Assembly: GCA_026645575.1 (NCBI GenBank)
Contig: JAPKMW010000063.1
Span: forward strand, 1-64,000
Reading direction: 5' to 3'
DNA length: 64,000 nucleotides
DNA from: Caldilineaceae bacterium
GTDB lineage: Bacteria > Chloroflexota > Anaerolineae > Caldilineales > Caldilineaceae
Shown here in pieces: positions 24,115 to 30,828 of the stretch; position 1 is the first letter of the stretch, and each line of letters starts with the position of its first letter. Position numbers and translations under genes: made by a program. Below the pieces are notes generated by a model, which was given only the letters and a program-made list of their open reading frames with translations, was not told the DNA's origin and did no database searches.

Positions 24115-24821
24115 GGACGCCACCCCACCGCCACCAAATCGCGGATGGCTTGGGTCGGATCGTCCGCACGCAAGATGGCTGTGCCGACCAACACGGCATC
24201 GGCGCCAGCGTCGCGCGCCCGCTTGGCATCTGCCGCATGGCGAATCGCACTTTCACTGAGCAGTAACGACCCCGGCGGCGTCGCGCCGGCCACGCGTTCT
24301 GTCAGCGAGACATCGCCGTCATCTGTTTCATGGACACGAATATCGCGATTGTTGATACCAAGCAGATCTGGCTTCAGCCCCAGGTCAACGACCCGCTCCA
24401 CCTCAGCGATGGAGTGGGTTTCAACCAAAGTTTCTAGCCTTAGTGTTTGGGCCGCCATATGCAAATCGAGTAGTTGTTTGTCCGTTAGCAAGGTGACGAT
24501 CAACAAGATGGCGTCTGCACCGGCCAACGCTGGTCCTTCCAGATCAACCGGCAAGTGGATAAAATCCTTACAGAGGATCGGTAGGGCAAGGTGGGGACGC
24601 ACCTGCCGGATCAAGTCCAGGTTGCCGCCAAAGTAGACCGACTCGGTGACAACTGATAATCCGGCAATGCCACCGGCAGCCATCTGCTGGGCCAGCGCAA
24701 CCGGGTCGCGCTGGCCCAGTAGATCGCCTTCCTTGGGCGAACGCACCTTGATTTCGGACAAGACCGGCAGCAAACCAGCCTGTTGACGCTGCCGGATCAT
24801 CGCGACAAGACTGCGGCTCAT
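24111..24821 (-). CDS. trpC: Indole-3-glycerol phosphate synthase
   Basis: 236 residues. It closes the indole ring of CdRP. Landmarks: 'PVLSEIKVRSPKEGDLL' (catalytic Lys and S-P motif), 'LPILCKDFI' (catalytic Lys), 'TLVETHS' (Glu), 'DLLGINNRDI' (Asn) and 'LLLSESAI' (Glu-Ser). ATG 24821 starts 'MSRSLVAMIRQRQQAG', giving a protein about 20-30 residues shorter at the N-terminus than most IGPS, so helix alpha0 is abbreviated. Upstream in-frame sequence overlaps trpD and does not look like IGPS. It begins 1 nt after the trpD stop and overlaps trpF by 4 bp. Confidence 0.94.
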   Translation of the reverse strand: MSRSLVAMIRQRQQAGLLPVLSEIKVRSPKEGDLLGQRDPVALAQQMAAGGIAGLSVVTESVYFGGNLDLIRQVRPHLALPILCKDFIHLPVDLEGPALAGADAILLIVTLLTDKQLLDLHMAAQTLRLETLVETHSIAEVERVVDLGLKPDLLGINNRDIRVHETDDGDVSLTERVAGATPPGSLLLSESAIRHAADAKRARDAGADAVLVGTAILRADDPTQAIRDLVAVGWRP

Positions 24822-24822
24822 G

Positions 24823-25848
24823 TTAGCTACCCACCTGTTGCGAAGCGGCGGCAAATTCAGCCAATTTACGCGACGCCGCGCCGGAATCGATATTCGCCTG
24901 GGCCATTTTGATCCCCGCTTCCGGGCTGTCGGCAACGCCGGCCACGTAGAGGGCAAAGCCATTGTTCAGCGCCAAAAAGTCGCGCCGCGGCCCCTGGTCG
25001 CGGCCCTCAAAGATGGCGCGAATGACATGGGCATTAAATTGGGGCGTTCCCCCTTGAACATCTTCAAAGCGGGCGCGCTTGAAGCCGAAATCCTCTGGCG
25101 CTATCTCATACTTGCTCACCCGCCCATCTTTGATTTCGGCCATTTTGGTCGGCCCCAAAATGGAGATTTCGTCAAGACCATCAACTCCATGCGCAACGAC
25201 GACATGATTCATGGGCAACTGGGGAATCACATCGGCCACCAGATCAACCAGATGGGGTTGGTAGACGCCCATGAGGTGATGAGGGGCGCCGGCGGGGTTG
25301 ATCAGCGGGCCGATGATGGTGAAGAAGATTGTTTTGATGCCCAGCGCCTGTTCGGGGAAGAAGACCTTGAGCATGAGCGGGTGAAAGCTGGGGGCGTAGA
25401 GGAAGCTAATGCCGACCTCCTCGATCAGTTGCCGCCCCTGATCGGGGGTTAGCTCAACTTTGATGCCGAGCGCTTCCAAGGCGTCGGCGCTGCCGGAAGA
25501 GGCAGAGATCGAGCGGCTCCCATGTTTCGCCACTGGCACCCCCGCCGCCGCCGTCAAGAGAGCATTGGCGCTGCTGACATTAAAAGTCGTCAAGCCGCCG
25601 CCGGTGCCGCAGAGGTCGGTCAGATTGCCGTTGACGCGAGGTTGAATCTGGACACAGTTGTCGCGCATGGCGCGGGCAATGGCCGCAATCTCGTCGGCAG
25701 TTGGCCCTTTCATCAGCAAGCCGACCAGAAACCCGGCAATCTGCACATCGGTGACGACGTTGTCGCGCATGTTTTCGACAAACTCGGTCACTTCCCGCGC
25801 CGATAGGTTTTGCCCGCGCGTCAGCTTGCCTAATGACTCTTTGAACAT
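24823..25848 (-). CDS. trpD: Anthranilate phosphoribosyltransferase
   Basis: 341 residues. It transfers phosphoribose from PRPP to anthranilate. The N-terminal helical domain starts 'MFKESLGKLTRGQNLSAREVTEFVENM'. The PRPP loop is 'DLCGTGGGLTTFNVSSANALLTAAAGVPVAKHGSRSISASSGSADALEALGI', with GTGGG where GTGGD is more usual. 'GPLINPAGAPHHLMGVYQPHLV' is also typical. ATG 25848 follows AAAGGAGATCC. First gene of the trpDCF operon. trpE, trpG, trpB and trpA are not in the window. Confidence 0.96.
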   Translation of the reverse strand: MFKESLGKLTRGQNLSAREVTEFVENMRDNVVTDVQIAGFLVGLLMKGPTADEIAAIARAMRDNCVQIQPRVNGNLTDLCGTGGGLTTFNVSSANALLTAAAGVPVAKHGSRSISASSGSADALEALGIKVELTPDQGRQLIEEVGISFLYAPSFHPLMLKVFFPEQALGIKTIFFTIIGPLINPAGAPHHLMGVYQPHLVDLVADVIPQLPMNHVVVAHGVDGLDEISILGPTKMAEIKDGRVSKYEIAPEDFGFKRARFEDVQGGTPQFNAHVIRAIFEGRDQGPRRDFLALNNGFALYVAGVADSPEAGIKMAQANIDSGAASRKLAEFAAASQQVGS

Positions 25849-25895
25849 AGGATCTCCTTTTGTCTGGGTGTGGGTAGGGTTCGGGGTGCGTGATT

Positions 25896-25924
25896 ATTGT
25901 ACACGCGATTTATCGTCTAATCAA
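25896..25924 (-). promoter_or_regulatory. Probable sigma70-type promoter of trpDCF
   Basis: Minus strand TTGATT (25924-25919), 17-bp spacer, TACAAT (25901-25896). Predicted leader to trpD ATG is about 40 nt, with no room for an attenuator or Trp-rich leader peptide. The remaining sequence up to 26119 shows only a short start-less reading frame. Confidence 0.6.
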
Positions 25925-26119
25925 TCTCACTTTATTTGGCGCTGGTCTGCTCTGGTATACTCATCAATAAAGCAAGAAGGCTTGAGCCACCCTCAACAGA
26001 AATCGTTTCCCCATAGCAACGGCTTATCTTGAACCAGGGCCGGTACGCCAGAAAAAGGCGCGATTGCTCGAACACGCCGGGGCAGCGCCCGAACAATATC
26101 CATCCTGGAATGACAATGA

Positions 26120-26758
26120 CTAAGCCGTTACATCATGGCGGTAATAATTTGTTTTGGCGGCTGGGCTTTGGCGAAAGCTTTGGATCAATTTGTAGCCGAT
26201 GACCAGAATGGCAATCACCCCCAACGCCACCCAGGTTAGATCGCCCAGCGCGTCGCTGATGGTCGCCAGTTGATCACTGAAGAAGCGGCCAACCTGCACG
26301 TAGAGCGTCACCCAGAGAAGCTCACCAACAATATCCCAAAAGGAAAAGCGCAGCAGGTGATAGCCCATGAGGCCGCTGGTCAAATTGATATAGGGTCCAA
26401 CGGCTGTGAGCAGCCAGCGGCTCAGAAAGATGCCAATGCCGCCCCAGCGCTGCATGGTCGCTTCGGCTTGCACCAACATAGCGCCGGCGTTCACGCGTTG
26501 ACTCACTCGCTGGACAAAGGTGCGCCCGCCGATCCGGCCAATCCCATAGCCAATGTGGTCGCCGAGGATGGCGCCCAAGGCGCCGGCCAATAGCACAGAC
26601 CAGAGATCCAATTCCCCTTGCGTTACAAAAGAGCCGGCAGCCACTAACAAAAAGGTGGCCGGCAAAGGGACGCCAATCGAAGCCAGCAAAATGGCGCCAA
26701 AAATGGCAAACGCGCCGTAGGCCGCCACTGCATCAAGCAAGATCGTCTGTAGGTCCAT
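26120..26758 (-). CDS. DedA/VTT-domain family membrane protein
   Basis: 212 residues with the DedA arrangement: two re-entrant/hydrophobic blocks and several transmembrane helices. Typical stretches are 'GAFAIFGAILLASIGVPLPATFLLVAAGSFVTQGELDLWSVLLAGALGAILGDHIGYGIGR' and 'FLSRWLLTAVGPYINLTSGLMGYHLLRFSFWDIVGELLWVTLYVQVGRFF'. DedA proteins are inner-membrane transporters linked to undecaprenyl-phosphate or lipid flipping; the ligand here is unknown. The start is at ATG 26758 because the upstream extension ('MGQQQRRELG') is not family-like; the SD is weak. Followed upstream by a small membrane protein in the same orientation. Confidence 0.92.
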   Translation of the reverse strand: MDLQTILLDAVAAYGAFAIFGAILLASIGVPLPATFLLVAAGSFVTQGELDLWSVLLAGALGAILGDHIGYGIGRIGGRTFVQRVSQRVNAGAMLVQAEATMQRWGGIGIFLSRWLLTAVGPYINLTSGLMGYHLLRFSFWDIVGELLWVTLYVQVGRFFSDQLATISDALGDLTWVALGVIAILVIGYKLIQSFRQSPAAKTNYYRHDVTA

Positions 26759-26796
26759 GCCAAGCTCTCTTCTCTGTTGTTGACCCAAAACACTGT

Positions 26797-27216
26797 TTAC
26801 CTGGTTGGTGTCGGCGCCGGCAGCGGTTGCGACTCATCAAGCGGGGACTTTTTCGGCGGTTCCCCCGGCGGCGCCCTGGACGCCCGCGCTTGGGCAATGG
26901 CCTCTTCCAAACGCGTGATCACCTCAGTGGTGGTCAAGTTGAGTTCTTTGGCAATCCGATCAAGTGGGCGGCGGCTGGGACGGGCATCGGTCGGCAAGCC
27001 CAAGGCTTCTACTAAGACCGGCGGCGGCACATGATACGCATGGGCAATGTAGGGAATACTCATCCATTCCCGAATAAGTTCATCGCTGGGCGGTCGGCTA
27101 AAGCGACGAAAGGCGCGCATGCCAAAGAAAAAGGTAATAAAAAGCGCCAAAAGCAGCGCGCTCAGCAAGATCATCTGTTGGCGGCGCTTGGGCGAAGCGC
27201 CCAGAATTGAAGGCAT
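26797..27216 (-). CDS. Conserved membrane-anchored hypothetical protein
   Basis: 139 residues: a cytoplasmic basic start, one transmembrane helix ('MILLSALLLALFITFFFGMRAF'), then a helical domain 'IREWMSIPYIAHAYHVPPPVLVEALGLP...PLDRIAKELNLTTTEVITRLEEAI' and a Pro-rich tail. The helical part looks like two short HTH-like helices ('YIAHAYHVPPPVLVEALG' and 'RIAKELNLTTTEVITRL'). No catalytic residues are evident. It lies 38 bp upstream of the dedA-like gene in the same direction, a likely operon; the product may be an accessory to it. GAGGGG precedes the ATG. Confidence 0.72.
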   Translation of the reverse strand: MPSILGASPKRRQQMILLSALLLALFITFFFGMRAFRRFSRPPSDELIREWMSIPYIAHAYHVPPPVLVEALGLPTDARPSRRPLDRIAKELNLTTTEVITRLEEAIAQARASRAPPGEPPKKSPLDESQPLPAPTPTR

Positions 27217-27265
27217 AACCCCTCGCTTTGGTAGACAGCGGAAAAGTTCAATTTAATAATTTTAG

Positions 27266-27386
27266 GTAACTACCAAGCCTACCCGCTCCTAGCCAGTCCG
27301 TGACTGGGGGTATGGGACCGCCAGTCACGGACTGGCTAGGAGCGGGTTACCAGTCACGGACTGGCTAGGAGCGGGTTAGTAGTTAC
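27266..27386. mobile_element. IS66-type MITE, 121 bp, 8-bp target duplication, internal tandem copy
   Basis: Starts GTAACTACCAAGCC, ends TAGTAGTTAC, flanked by AATTTTAG at 27258-27265 and 27387-27394. The interior is the CCTAGCCAGTCCGTGACTGG palindrome, but its right half is present twice in tandem (27321-27349 and 27350-27378, identical 29 bp). Non-coding. Confidence 0.9.
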
Positions 27387-27450
27387 AATTTTAGTATACC
27401 AAGAGAGTGTGTGATTGGGGTAAAGGAAATGTGAAGAAATCCTGAGGAAA

Positions 27451-27492
27451 CAAAAGCGCCTGCGACTGGCAAACCAGCAGCAGGCGCTTTTG
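27451..27492 (-). terminator. Intrinsic terminator after the GSIGG-repeat gene
   Basis: CAAAAGCGCCTGC (27451-27463) and GCAGGCGCTTTTG (27480-27492) give a 13-bp perfect stem, T-rich on the minus strand after the hairpin, 28 bp downstream of the 27520-27891 gene. Confidence 0.75.
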
Positions 27493-27519
27493 TTGGCAAT
27501 GATGGTGGTACAGACGCTT

Positions 27520-27891
27520 CTACCCGCCGATACTGCCTTTGCTTTTGAAGCGATCATCGTCGTGCTTGCGTTGACTGCCGATACGTTCACGGGTGGGGTC
27601 CTTCGCATCAGGATGGTGTTCCGCCTGGTCAACATGGCGGTTAGGGCTGCCGCCAATGCTGCCACGGCTCTCATGTTCCGGGTCGTCATAGGCGCGGTTG
27701 CCGCCGCCAATGCTGCCGCTGCTGCGCCGATCAGGATCATCATAGGCGCGGTTGCCGCCGCCAATGCTCCCACTGCTGCGCCTTCCGCGATGATCATAGG
27801 TGCCGCGCGGCGGCGTCCGGTTGCGATTGAAGAGAAAGAACGCCAGGACGACGACAACGGCGATAAGTATCCAGAGGGTTGTTGAATCCAT
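27520..27891 (-). CDS. Small membrane protein with GSIGG repeats
   Basis: 123 residues: an N-terminal transmembrane helix ('TLWILIAVVVVLAFFLF') then a hydrophilic tail. The tail holds two near-identical units ('SSGSIGGGNRAYDDP' twice), a third variant 'RGSIGGSPN', and ends exactly in '..KGSIGG', so GSIGG occurs four times. The rest is rich in Asp, His, Arg and Lys. I recognise no domain. The repeat may be a peptide recognised by a partner, or simply a flexible Gly-rich motif. ATG 27891 follows GGAG at 9 nt. It lies among other small envelope genes on the same strand and has its own terminator. Confidence 0.75.
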   Translation of the reverse strand: MDSTTLWILIAVVVVLAFFLFNRNRTPPRGTYDHRGRRSSGSIGGGNRAYDDPDRRSSGSIGGGNRAYDDPEHESRGSIGGSPNRHVDQAEHHPDAKDPTRERIGSQRKHDDDRFKSKGSIGG

Positions 27892-27950
27892 GGTGGGTTG
27901 CTCCTTTTGTTTACGTCACCCTGTTTTGTGGTGTACTGGGGTCGTGTTCG

Positions 27951-28409
27951 TTATTCGACACGAAAGTCAACCGTCTCCACAGGGTTGCCATTGGCAAAGA
28001 GTTGGACGCTATAGTCGCCCGGCTCCATGCGGTTTTCCAAATTTTCCAGATGAAACTCGATGTAGGTGTCACTGTAATCGCGGTCAGCCGTTAGTTCGCT
28101 GCTATCTTCAAAGGGTTCGCCCTCGCGCGACCAACGGGCAAACATGGTGGTGCCGGCCTCAATGTAATCGGTCTCGGCCACGACATAGATAAAATCTTGG
28201 GAGGCGCTAAAGGTGTCGGTCTCCCCAACCGGGGCGTTCTGCTCGCCGATGCCTTCGGCCATCACCACACGGCCAAGGCTGACCCCTTCGGTAATGGCTT
28301 CATTCTCACGTTGGCGTTCCCGTTGCGCTCCACCAAACAGACCACAACCGGTCAGGGTGAAGGCCAGCAGGGTTAAGATTGTGATGACCATCACGGGGTG
28401 ACGCTTCAT
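27951..28409 (-). CDS. Hypothetical lipoprotein
   Basis: 152 residues from ATG 28409 (AAGGAG upstream). Lipoprotein signal 'VITILTLLAFTLTGCGLF' with lipobox LTGC. The mature part has an acidic/Arg-rich linker and a beta-sandwich-like domain: 'SLGRVVMAEGIGEQNAPVGETDTFSASQDFIYVVAETDYIEAGTTMFARWSREGEPFEDSSELTADRDYSDTYIEFHLENLENRMEPGDYSVQLFANGNPVETVDFRV'. The last portion reads like an Ig-like strand pattern ('PGDYSVQLFANGNPV'). No enzyme motif. Exported and membrane-anchored; function unknown. It is 59 bp upstream of the GSIGG-repeat gene and may share its transcript. Confidence 0.78.
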   Translation of the reverse strand: MKRHPVMVITILTLLAFTLTGCGLFGGAQRERQRENEAITEGVSLGRVVMAEGIGEQNAPVGETDTFSASQDFIYVVAETDYIEAGTTMFARWSREGEPFEDSSELTADRDYSDTYIEFHLENLENRMEPGDYSVQLFANGNPVETVDFRVE

Positions 28410-28539
28410 GGTTTGCTCCTTATTCATTCACTGTTACGACTTTGTCCCGGTATTGATTCATCAAAGGATTCATTCATAAAAAGAATCCGATTTTCGGCGC
28501 CTGTAAAGGTTTGTCTATGATCGGTGAAAAAAGAAAAGA

Positions 28540-28653
28540 GGGCTGTTGACATCCTGTCTTTCACCCCATACGTGAGGGGCGAAACCTACTTGGCTGAACA
28601 GAGGAAAGCATCAGATAGAGGTTGCGCAACAGAGAGGAATGTCAACAGAGCCC
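28540..28653. repeat. 114-bp element with inverted ends GGGCTGTTGACAT
   Basis: GGGCTGTTGACAT (28540-28552) and ATGTCAACAGAGCCC (28639-28653) are inverted with a 2-nt bulge. Inside are the hairpin CACCCCATACGTGAGGGG and the palindrome GTTGCGCAAC. No flanking duplication and no coding capacity. It occupies most of the gap between the lipoprotein gene and the 28717-28989 gene. It could be a structured RNA, a terminator or a remnant of a transposon end. Confidence 0.5.
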
Positions 28654-28716
28654 GTACACTAATAGGTTTGCTGTAGTAATTGCCTGCGGTTGCCGTTCAG
28701 GGGTATAGCGGCAACC

Positions 28717-28989
28717 TTAGCGCACACTGCCACGGCGGAAAAGATTCACAATCGCCAGGAGAATGATCGCGCCTAAGAGCGAGACCAGTAACCCGGAGAG
28801 GCTAAAGTCATTCTGGTTGATGGTGCCAGTGCCAAAGAGGGGGGCCAACAACAAACCACCTAGAAAGGCGCCGACAATGCCCACAATAATGTCCAGGAAA
28901 ACCCCTTGTTGAGCATTGGTGCGCATGACCATGCTGGCGATCCAACCAATGACCGCCCCTAAAATGATCCAAATGATGAAGTTAATCAT
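28717..28989 (-). CDS. GlsB/YeaQ/YmgE family stress-response membrane protein
   Basis: 90 residues, three hydrophobic helices: 'MINFIIWIILGAVIGWIASMVMR', 'GVFLDIIVGIVGAFLGGLLLAPLF', 'LSGLLVSLLGAIILLAIVNLF', with the family's Gly-rich packing and the typical 'GAVIGWIAS....' and 'DIIVGIVGAFLGG' motifs. Members are small inner-membrane proteins associated with general or envelope stress; mechanism is unknown. The SD is strong (GGAGGAGAAGG before ATG 28989). The slightly longer form carries an extra loop ('GTGTINQNDFS') between helices 2 and 3. Confidence 0.92.
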   Translation of the reverse strand: MINFIIWIILGAVIGWIASMVMRTNAQQGVFLDIIVGIVGAFLGGLLLAPLFGTGTINQNDFSLSGLLVSLLGAIILLAIVNLFRRGSVR

Positions 28990-29118
28990 CCTTCTCCTCC
29001 TTTTGTGTCTTCACACGTTCTTGTGTATTTACAACTGTTATCTCTGCATAATTGCGTACTTTGGCAGAGCATTTGAGATGGCAAAAGCTTATTGAAAGGT
29101 GCACTATAGTAGTCAGAG

Positions 29119-29154
29119 AAGGTAGGGCGCCAAAGATAGAACCTGCCCTACCTT
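29119..29154. terminator. Hairpin between envelope genes
   Basis: AAGGTAGGGC (29119-29128) and GCCCTACCTT (29145-29154) form a 10-bp stem. It lies downstream of nothing on the plus strand and between two minus-strand genes, so it may terminate the 29250-29636 transcript. Confidence 0.5.
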
Positions 29155-29249
29155 TCGTCAACTCATGCGATGAGGAAACGCACAACAATCCACAGCAGCA
29201 AAACTTCAGCCGGTGGCCTTCAGGCGTTTCCCTTTGCGCCGGCTGTTAC

Positions 29250-29636
29250 TTAGCCACCGGTGCCAGTGACCCCATCAGTTCCGGTCAGCTCTAAGGTATC
29301 CGTAATCCCCAAAGTGTCCGTCATGCCCTCGGTATCGGTCATTTCCATGGTGTCCGTCATCTCCATGGTGTCGGTCATCTCCATCGTGTCCGTCATCTCC
29401 ATGGTATCGGTCATTTCCATGGTGTCCGTCATCTCCATGGTATCGGTCATCTCCATCGTGTCCGTAACGCCTTCGCTGCCGCCAACGCCAGTGTCAGTGG
29501 CTGGGGTTTCCGTTGCTTCTGGCGTCACGGCACTACCAGTGTCCGGGGTGCTGGTGGGCGCCGCGCCTGGACCGCCTGGCGCACAAGCGGCGACCAATAG
29601 CGTAACCAGGAGCAATAAAGAGATTACATAGCGCAT
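29250..29636 (-). CDS. Lipoprotein with tandem MEMTDT repeats
   Basis: 128 residues. Lipoprotein signal 'YVISLLLLVTLLVAACAPG' (lipobox VAAC), a Thr/Pro/Ala linker, then seven near-perfect 6-residue units MTDTME (18-bp DNA repeats, about 29335-29460) and degenerate units ending '..GMTDTLGITDTLELTGTDGVTGTGG'. The repeated segment is acidic and methionine-rich, giving M-E-M every six residues. Such Met/acid patterns could bind copper or calcium, or just be a flexible stalk; neither is proven. Repeat number is likely to vary by slippage. ATG 29636 follows AAAGGA. Probably monocistronic. Confidence 0.78.
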   Translation of the reverse strand: MRYVISLLLLVTLLVAACAPGGPGAAPTSTPDTGSAVTPEATETPATDTGVGGSEGVTDTMEMTDTMEMTDTMEMTDTMEMTDTMEMTDTMEMTDTMEMTDTEGMTDTLGITDTLELTGTDGVTGTGG

Positions 29637-29894
29637 GATTCTTTGTCCTTTCTCAGTGTTTCGTGTTGAACATCGGTGTTGAACATCGTACGTTGGCTCG
29701 TATCAGGATTACCCAGATACAACTGCCGCTCTATCTTGCTGCTGAATGCCATTTTCTGACATAGACCAAGATACAGAAAAAGGTATAGGGATAAGATAGA
29801 CATCATTTATTGATGATTTGGCGATCGTCCCGCTCTGGTATATGCTTTTTACCAAAGCAGAACTTTCTCTAACCCAAAGGAGTGTCATCATTTT

Positions 29895-30704
29895 ATGCAA
29901 TGGATCCAGGAACTCTTTGGCGTGTGCAAGCCAATCATTGCCATGTGCCACCTGCGCGCCCTGCCCGGCGACCCGGCCTATGAGGCTGGGTGCGGCGTTG
30001 AATGGGTGGTAGAGCAGGCGCGTGACGATCTCCACGCCTTACAAGCCGGCGGCGTCGATGCGGTGATGTTTTCCAACGAGTATAGCCTGCCCTATCTGCT
30101 CAAGGTCGAGCCGATCACCTATGTCACCATGGCGCGCATTATCGGTGAATTGCGGCGGGAGATCAGCGTACCCTTTGGCGTCAATGTGTTGTGGGACGCC
30201 AAAGCATCGATTGATCTAGCCGTGGCGACAGGGGCGGCTTTTGTACGCGAAATCTTCACCGGCGTCTATGCCAGTGATTTTGGCCTCTGGAATACCAATT
30301 GTGGCGAAGTAGTACGTCATCAACACGCGATTGGCGGCGCTCATGTCAAACGCTTCTATAACATCGTCCCCGAAGCCGCCGTCTACCTGGCCCAACGCGA
30401 CATTGCCGCCGTTGCCCGTTCTACGGTCTTTAATACCAACCCGGATGCGATCTGCGTCTCTGGGTTGATCGCCGGCGCCGAAACTTCCCAGGAAACCTTG
30501 AGCCAGGTCAAAAGCGCCATTCCCACCACGCCGGTCTTTGCCAACACGGGAGTGAAGTTAGAAAATGTGGCCGCCCAGTTGGCCATAGCCGACGGCGCTG
30601 TGGTAGGAACGACTTTCAAGCGGGACGGCTATATCTGGAATCCCGTGGATGAAGCGCGGGTTAGGGTGTTTATGAGTAAAGTCAGGGAACTGAGGAATAA
30701 TTAA
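29895..30704 (+). CDS. BtpA/SgcQ family TIM-barrel protein
   Basis: 269 residues, BtpA family: 'KPIIAMCHLRALPGDPAYEAGCGVEWVVEQARDDLHALQAGGVDAVMFSNEYSLPYL', 'VPFGVNVLWDAKASIDLAVATGAAFVREIFTGVYASDFGLWNTNCGEVVRHQHAIG', 'PVFANTGVKLENVAAQLAIADGAVVGTTFKRDGYIWNPVDEARVRVFM'. It forms a TIM barrel with a phosphate-binding-like C-terminal 'ADGAVVGTTFK'. BtpA is implicated in photosystem I stability in cyanobacteria, while SgcQ lies in sugar operons; in this context a sugar- or nucleoside-related role is likelier. ATG 29895 has AAAGGAG unusually far (12 nt) upstream. Same direction as the following two genes. Confidence 0.9.
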   Translation: MQWIQELFGVCKPIIAMCHLRALPGDPAYEAGCGVEWVVEQARDDLHALQAGGVDAVMFSNEYSLPYLLKVEPITYVTMARIIGELRREISVPFGVNVLWDAKASIDLAVATGAAFVREIFTGVYASDFGLWNTNCGEVVRHQHAIGGAHVKRFYNIVPEAAVYLAQRDIAAVARSTVFNTNPDAICVSGLIAGAETSQETLSQVKSAIPTTPVFANTGVKLENVAAQLAIADGAVVGTTFKRDGYIWNPVDEARVRVFMSKVRELRNN

Positions 30705-30729
30705 TTGTCAATGGAGAATGGAAAATTGT

Positions 30730-30802
30730 TAGTAGTCCGCAGTCGTTTGGTCGCGTAGTCCAGCGTTGGTCTATGTTACCTCGGTTGCATTGCGCTCTGC
30801 TG
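30730..30802. mobile_element. MITE-like element, CAGTAGTCCGCA family, copy 2 with 5-bp duplication
   Basis: Left end TAGTAGTCCGCA, right end TGCGCTCTGCTG, interior GGTCGCGTAGTCCAGCG. ATTGT flanks it on both sides (30725-30729 and 30803-30807). Non-coding, 73 bp. It separates the BtpA-like and M29 genes, and the translation-start region of the latter begins only about 20 bp after it. Confidence 0.75.
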
Positions 30803-30828
30803 ATTGTTATGAAGTGGGTGGGTGATTG

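Noticed and set aside
25849..25895. Tryptophan attenuator or T-box upstream of trpD
   Set aside because: The predicted leader is only about 40 nt and contains neither a Trp-rich leader peptide nor competing stems.
25998..26123. Short start-less reading frame ending '..APEQYPSWNDND' between trpD and the DedA gene
   Set aside because: No start codon or RBS and only about 40 codons; perhaps the relic of a lost gene, but unsupported.
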